The notes under the pieces were generated by a model, which did not search any database, was not told the origin of the DNA, and saw nothing but the letters and a program-made list of their open reading frames with translations. A program made the position numbers and the translations under genes. A DNA stretch of 64,000 bases, from NCBI GenBank assembly GCA_000827265.1, contig KN834843.1, forward strand, positions 1 through 64,000, given 5' to 3'. This document shows positions 57,435 to 64,000 of this stretch, one piece after another (position 1 is the first letter of the stretch; each line of letters begins with the position of its first letter). This DNA comes from Collybiopsis luxurians FD-317 M1. Its lineage: Eukaryota; Basidiomycota; Agaricomycetes; Agaricales; Omphalotaceae.

Positions 57435-60400
57435 TCAAGAATGGGGAACACGAATTACCTTGAAGTTGTTCTCACAGTTTGAACAAAGTTCACCGTTGAT
57501 TGCATTACAAGAATGAGCCTCCCGCTCAAGCGAGGAGCAGGCAAGCCGGATACAGTTTGAAGTACGCAAAAGAGCGCGCATTTCCATTCTCCCTTTATGA
57601 TCGGGTTCTTCGGCAGGAATAGCCGGCGGGAGTTCATTCCATAGAGTAAAGCAGAGGGAAGTAGTATTGTCACGTCCTGCCTGGCTGGTTTCGTGGGCCC
57701 AATCGAGTAACTCCCTGGGATTTGCGTGTATCGTAGTCCGGACATGGGGGTACTGGGCTCCATTTCCCACTGGTTCAGTCGCTACTATCCATGGGGAAGC
57801 CCCGTTGTGCCAAGCGCTTTCTGCATCCTCCTTTCCTATTCTCCCTAGAACGCTCCCATATAAAGAGCAGCCCAGCATATCGGTGATCGACTTTGCTAGG
57901 GCCAATGAACTCGCATAGACAATACCTCGCTGACGTCCCGTCATTATTTCCGTCTCCTGCCCAACAAGATGCTTGATTCGGTCTAAGAGGTCTTCCTTGG
58001 AGGCAACTCGTTCAACCATGTACTTGAGCTTAGGTTGACCTGTGTAACGGCGAATCTCATCGACAAGAAGCGGATCGGTGATGTTCAGCTTCTCCAGGAT
58101 GAATGGCATGGTTCGAGGCATCAAAGAACCGGAAAGAAACGTGACAGGAACCCCTCTGGCTGTGAGCTGTTGGATCACCTGGAGACATCGGTGATAAGTT
58201 TCGTCAGTTAAAATTTTGTGACACTCGTTGATGAATATGCGGAAGAGGCGAACTCGAAAGCCACTTGACGTAGCCCAGTGATAGAAGTTCTCTGTTCCCG
58301 CTTCTTGAGCAGAAACAAAAACCAATTCGACAGTAGATGCATCCAATTGATCCTGACCGTATACGCCAGCCTTGATTCCAACTTCTGCGAGATGACGGCG
58401 GATATTTTCAGTCAGTATGGCAATACCCCCAATAATAAGAAAGACTTTAGCCGGTATAAGCAACGGGGCGCCAAGGAATGCAAGACTTTTCCCAGCGCCA
58501 GCCTCAAGAACCCCAAAAACATGAAGGGTGCTTCCAACACTATTGACAAGCTCGGCCTGTTCGACACTTTTCCACCTAGCGAATCTGTCTTTGACCACGG
58601 ATCTGAGGGCCAGCGCAGTCCCAGGTTGAACTGGAATTCGACGGGTATTTTGATACAATGGAGGAGTATCACCTGCATACTTTCTCTCCGTAAGCCGCAT
58701 TCCCACTGAGTCAAACATCTGGGTAATCAGGAGTTTTTGTCGTGATTCAATTTCATCGAGGCGCCGGGATACATCATCCACAAGAGAGCCACACAGCGAT
58801 TTGATCATGTCATTGGTTTCTCGGGAATTGGCTACGTGCTAAACAGATACTTAATGAGAACAGAAATTGAGCTCAGAATAACTCACTTCGTCTTCTTCCT
58901 CTGATTGCATTTTCGAAAGAATGACTGGGTGGATGAGGCGGAGAAACGCTTGCCATCGAAGAGACACCTCTTGCATTCGAGCAACTGCATCTGGAGCAAG
59001 ACTGATCGCACCTGCAACTTGCTCCCGGCCATAATGAGCTCGGCCAGTCATCACCGAATGGTTGAATGACCTGTGAGCGTCGACAACTTGGGGATCCTCA
59101 TCCTCGAGGTCGACGAAACTCGAAGAGGTAGATGAAATAAGAAGGCAAGCCATGAACTGGCGGAAATCTGTGAGTCTCAGGTCGATTCCAGTAGTGATGA
59201 TATTGAATTCGCCCAAAGTGTTGCTAAAGTGTGTAGACTTCATGGAGTGCCCGGAGCAAACAAAAAGTTCATAGAAATAACGTGAGCATTCATACTTTTC
59301 CATCCCAAGATAGCAACCAATGTATCCGGCTGCGTAGTATGCAACTCCGATGACCAGAATCAATAGTCGGGTGACTTGGTAAGCTGGGGTCCGGGCCGTA
59401 GTCTCGCCCGTACCTTTGATAGACTGGGTTTTCGAGTATTCCGTGACAATGGTAAATAGACCATTTATGAAAAACGCCTGGCGCCTGCCATTCTGGGGAT
59501 GGTTGGCATATAAAAGGTCCACCATTTCTGTTCCTCGGGCCCCGCCTCCCCATGTCGTGACAATTAGATAATATAGACCGCGAACAATGTCATCTAATTC
59601 GCTGAACCATTGTTGACTATGTTCTAATATGCGATAGCATTCAATAACAGCAGCCATAAAGGGAGAAAAAAACTTGCTACGGTCAAGAATCAATCTCCCG
59701 CCCGCCCTCTTGAATAACTTCGAGTGGTTCACAAGATACCGGATCAATCGCGGTCGAAACTCCCGAAGCCCATTCCCATCCTCTTCCAGAAAAGAGTAGC
59801 GCATATCGTCACAGTTGATTTTGTCCATGAACCAACGAGGACGTCCAGTCTCATCTGGTACCATAGACTGATCAATTCGGTCAAGAATATCGAGGAAATT
59901 GCATCCACGAAAAAGCTTGGCTATTTGTTCAGTGACAACCGAGACAGTAGAAGTGAGAGCTTCGACGAAGGAAGGAATGTGAATAGGGAATCCATCGACA
60001 CCAAGAATTTTTCGATCGTGGCTCCAGACGAAGCGTGATACACCCTGCTCATTGAAAGCAATAGTTGACAGAAAATGCATATTTTGACGCAGAGAGTTGA
60101 AGATGCACGCTTCACTTTCTGAGATCCATCTTCCCACCTCAGTCTGAAATGCTCTTATATTTAACGTCAGCATAGTTGGGAACAAAATCAAGCAAAACCT
60201 TACAAAAGAGAATCGCCGTTAAAATTATTTCGTCGGATCATGGTCTCTTGAGCTCCAGTTGCTCGTAGGCACCACTGAATTCGTGCAATGGTAGGGGTAA
60301 TGACACGAGCTTTTGCAAAGCTGCCACCCTCCTGCAGATGACAGGCGATTAAGAATCGAGTAAGGGGACACATTGTGTCCTGGCGTTTAAACTCATCGCT

Positions 60401-62385
60401 GGGAAGGGAAAGGAGTGTCCAGATAACTTTGTGGATCTTCTTCTTCAGTTCCATTCGTGATAGTCGATCAAGTCCGAGTTCTGTATATAGGTCCAGTAAA
60501 CAAGACCGGACTTGGGGGTGAAGAATGACCGGGAACGAGTCCACCGGAGCTAGCTGATGAAGGATAAGGAATGAGAGAAATTGAGCGAGAGTGTTGGAGT
60601 TTCTATCAGTCGTGCTACTCCTCTGAGGTTTTTCGAATGGTTTGTTGCCCGGTTTCCTAGAAAATGGTTAGAAAATCACTGCGTTTGAGCGTATAACTCA
60701 CGAGGGCCCTGGATCCAAAATGTATCTGCGCGTCAAAACAGGAAGGCGAGAGAGATCAGATGCAATCTCTCGGTAGTACTCTTTGGTGAGAGATTTTAAA
60801 AGACGGAAGGGTTCTCGGTCGGAGTGCTCTGAAACGGAGGCCGTTTTTTGCAGTAAACTGACATGGGCATTGGTAATCAGTTCATCCCAGTGCGTTAGCG
60901 AGAAAACAATTCCCCTTTCACGTTTACTTTCTGCGACGGAGAAATGTTCCTCGGCTTCAAATAATCTACATTCATCTGCGACTTTTTGCAACTGTTCCCA
61001 GCCGTCAAAAGCCAGGTCCTCTGCAGGCTGAAGGACTTCAATGTATTTGCGACTCACGAACCAGATAGATAAGGGCTGGCACTGAACATGCGCGAATTTG
61101 CGGGCTTTTGGTTGAATATCGGGATGAGTTCCGGCTTGGTGTTTTCTGAAAACGTTGCGAGAATAAAAGACTTTCCCAGAGCAACCAGGCATAGCACATT
61201 TGAAGCCAGGGAGAACTTCTACCCCGTAAATGGGTTCAATTGGTCCTTGCAGAGGATCGGGCCTGCGTGGCCGGGAGCCGCCAAGAGCTGCAATGGCTGG
61301 GAGAATTTTTTCCGGCGGAGGGAAGCGAAGAGTTGGAGAAGATTTCTTTGAATGACTCCGTTTCTTATGGGACATGATGTTGTGAAAGTCGGCAATACCG
61401 TTGCACTCTAAGCAGACAATCAAATTGTAGACCGGATCGACGCTGATACCATACCCGTGCAGGTACTGTCGGGTCAAATTTGCATCTTGATCCTCAAGAG
61501 GAGCAATGGCTGACTCAATGTCGGGGGGTATCTCGTCTGGATCAGGGAGTTCTTCTCCATCCGGCTCTTCTTCGGCTAGACGGAATGGTTTAAAATTCAT
61601 ATAGGCATTAGAAAAGGATGGGAACTACAGTTCTCCTCTTCCCCGGACTTCTCTTCATTGTCTGCCTCAGCTATAAAGATGGCGGTCAACTGGGGACAGG
61701 ATCAGAGCCTATACCAAATACTCACGGCTATCCTCAATATAGTCTTGATCAATTCTACGAGACCCTTCTAAATCTGTTCCTGCAGTCGTACTGGAGTCGA
61801 GCGTATGATTATTCGCAGTTGGGTGACTTGCACGAGGTCCGACGTGATAAGTTGCTCCGACAGCATTTTGCTGCCCGCTTGTGGACGCTTGAGCAGGAAA
61901 AAGGTGATTAGGTGTCATCCCGGTCAAATAGATACCACTGTCCAGTTCCAATGATGAAAGGGTGGGAACGGAGATCTGAGGTTCAATATCTTGCCATCGG
62001 CTATTGTTGGGAGCTGGATGTTTCGCTTGTCTGCACATCGCAAGGACTTTTTGCCAGTCATATCGCGCATGGAGATCCGAATTACAAGCGCATCGCATCT
62101 TTCCATCAGAACGTCGCTCGACTTCGACACTCTTACCTTTATAAATAATGGATGAGAAAGAAAGTGATTCGTTTGAAATAAGAATGCTGACCGTCAAAGT
62201 TCAAAGTATGGTTTTTAGAGTGATAAAGCTTGCTATGGTCGAAGGCATCCTTGCCATCATAAGGGAATTGGCAGCCAGATCGTACACAAACTCTACCAAA
62301 ATAGCGTAAATTCCTGAGAACATAGGAACACCGTTCATTAGGCGTACATTTTTTTATTCGATGCTCTGGTCTTTTTTGGTGGCAT
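57435..62385 (-). CDS. OrsD-type zinc-finger / RecQ-like helicase, copy 2
   Basis: Exons 62348-62385, 62192-62292, 61726-62136, 61629-61670, 60702-61575, about 60204-60657, 58887-60153 and 57435-58838 give about 1,520 residues. Order: MPPKKTR; C2H2 finger CVRSGCQFPY...YHSKNH; MRCACNSDLHARYDWQK; OrsD-like fingers (NLIVCLECNGIADF, KCAMPGCSGKVF...HQAGTHP); a region with GGGARGTEM, DFRQFM, NHS and HYGRE; and a RecQ-like helicase with GAGKS, RRYTGQPKL and CSNC. Two oddities. The DEAH box reads NECH (INECHKIL), so ATP hydrolysis is doubtful. Exon 6 contains one extra base in a T run at 60600-60603, unless the acceptor at 60626 is used instead, which keeps the frame but drops the conserved GNKPF segment. 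Possibly non-functional as a helicase while still holding its fold. Confidence 0.8.
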
Positions 62386-64000
62386 GGTTACTCTATTGCA
62401 TCGATATGGGCAATCGAACAGTTCTAAGCAGTTATAAAAATATGGGGACACTTTCAACCGCGTTAGGGACCGTTGATAGAAGTGATGGTCGAGGAACGGT
62501 GCGACAGATGTGACATCATTACAACAAAGCGCCAACTTATAATTTTTTCCCAGGTCTCACTTTGGGCGTCTGAACGGCTGTGGATGGCCGTCGGCCGATG
62601 TCATAAATGGACATCGGCCACACAGCCTCCTGATAATGCTTCGACACTCCCTATTTTAGAATTATCTAATCTCACATGCATGCTTGCAGCGTCGACGTTC
62701 CTACCTTTCTTCCCTTCCCAATTTCATCACCACTTGAGTTTGTCTGCTTATTTGTTAGTTCTTCCCTTTCTGTGACAGCTTTATGCCCTTATAAAGCTAA
62801 GGGTTTGACTCAAACCATGGAATTCCTGGGCAAGGAAAGAGCAGAGCAGTTGTCAAACAAAAGGTTGAGCTGGATGGCTGGCAGCTTTGGAAGTGTCGTC
62901 AACACTTGAGGCAAAGGTATTGATTTCTTTTATTTCCCTTTCAAGGCTCATTCAATCAATTTCATCTTCCAGTGCTGGAACCTTTTTCATTGCAAACCAA
63001 AATGTATTGTCGACCAATGTACTGAGACAGGAGCCTCAGGCAAGTAGCTGATAGTTATATGCTTCATAGGTATTTGTCCATTTTCTTCTTTGCTATTTCT
63101 GACTCTGAGTGAGTTTCATAGAAAACAGAGACTCAGTATCTCACATGATTGCTCAACAATGATGTCCATATCTACAGTTTGGTTTCCAATTCAAGCTTAT
63201 ACCTATACCCAACCACTATATATATATATGTGTGTGTTCTGCATCCTGCAATAAACAGTGATATTCATATCTCTTTGACTCCTTGAATCTGTTTAAGAGT
63301 GAAATTCCGTGCACCATTTTGATTTGGAGTTGACTGTAGTATCCATTGTCACTGACACTCTTCTACAGTCCTACTATCCTTTCGATTAATCTTCCAATCT
63401 ATTGAATGCTTCTTGGCTATAAAAAAGGCTGCCAGCCTGAACATTCTCTTAATTTCAGCAGTATTTGCACTTTTGCTGGAAGCCCAAGGAAGGGGGGGAC
63501 AGTTGTTGAGGTGTGTTCTCATTGTGAATGCAAGCTCAATTGCAGATTAAACCTACAAAACTCACCAGATCTGCTTGCTCAGTTGACAATTGACAATTAA
63601 TGCCCATCCTGCCATGTCACTCCCAAATTCAACTCCAGACCAAGAGCATCAGCATCTCCTGAAAAGGTCTACTTTCTTTCTCTTCCGAGGGATCTTCTCA
63701 GGGTTCATTTATTGCACAAATTCCATCTGTCCCTGTGGTAAAGGGGACCATTGGCCACAGAAATTCAAGATTTCTCAGCATCCAAATTTGAGTGTCAGCT
63801 GTACATATCAGTCCCGAGATCAAACGGTCCCCAGCTCTGTTGTGAATATAAGAATATGTTATTATTATTATGCTCACTTTGGGTGAGCTTTTATACTCTA
63901 CTACAAGTATTCTAGATACTTCTACAAGATACTTACAAGTTCTATAAAGTACTTTGTATCAGTAATCAAACGAGTCAATTATTAGTAAGTACATTGGAAG
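62386..64000. other. 5' flank of helicase copy 2 and AT-rich DNA
   Basis: Short frames only, with a (TA)n(TG)n microsatellite near 63219-63237. The DNA resembles the AT-rich repeat texture seen at 1.9-4.5 and 29-33 kb. No gene is supported up to the window edge. Confidence 0.4.

Noticed and set aside
63215..63240. TA/TG-rich tract as a functional site
   Set aside because: A simple microsatellite without other context.
1..64000. tRNA, rRNA or CRISPR features
   Set aside because: No convincing tRNA A/B boxes with a fold, no rRNA-like sequence, and no regular direct repeat with unique spacers was seen.

Overview
The window looks like accessory, probably subtelomeric, DNA of a filamentous basidiomycete (Agaricomycetes). 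Evidence: many 45-60 nt GT-AG introns in every convincing gene, fungal protein families (GH31 glucosidase, DUF2235, OrsD-type zinc-finger helicases, chitin-deacetylase-like and aldo-keto reductase pieces), interstitial CCCTAA-like tracts and abundant gene debris. The species cannot be named from the sequence alone. All gene models were spliced by eye; a model is called strong when every exon phase closes.

Layout. 0-11 kb: a broken GH31 alpha-glucosidase (1-1.9 kb), AT-rich repeat DNA with telomere-like motifs (1.9-4.5 kb), mostly non-coding duplicated DNA (4.5-10.4 kb) and a second GH31 pseudogene (10.5-11.1 kb). 11.4-16.4 kb (minus): first copy of a multidomain C2H2/OrsD/RecQ-like helicase, with one frameshift. 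18.7-22.4 kb (minus): two tandem intact 439-aa DUF2235 genes with identical exon layout. 23.6-26.6 kb: a truncated chitin-deacetylase-like gene, a small zinc-finger protein, a 547-bp TIR element containing TTAGGG-like motifs, and an intact four-exon gene. 27.6-29.4 kb: arrays of a degenerate GCGTCACC motif around a small three-exon gene. 30.6-36.6 kb: repeats and an internally deleted Copia-type LTR retrotransposon with its target duplication. 37.5-42.4 kb: a TIR element inserted in an apparent exon, unrecognised gene debris and an aldo-keto reductase pseudogene. 42.5-46.4 kb: two coiled-coil protein genes and duplicated DNA. 47.0-53.0 kb (minus): an eight-exon gene whose phases all close, encoding 1,877 residues, with a probable 2-oxoglutarate/Fe(II) dioxygenase-type HxD...H core, an acidic/basic linker and a large unrecognised C-terminal half. 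53.4-54.2 kb: a divergent Cys-rich gene. 56.2-56.9 kb: a decayed coding segment. 57.4-62.4 kb (minus): the second helicase copy.

How it fits together. The two helicases share exon boundaries to the base in several exons (38, 101 and 874 nt) and carry the same order of domains: C2H2 finger, short Cys/His motif, OrsD-like finger region, a region with an R...R..H..Y pattern suggestive of a tyrosine recombinase, and a RecQ-like helicase with a Cys cluster. They resemble fungal telomere-linked or transposon-like helicases. The 1,877-aa dioxygenase-like protein lies between them on the same strand. Whether the three form one mobile or chromatin-modifying system is an inference that needs comparative data.
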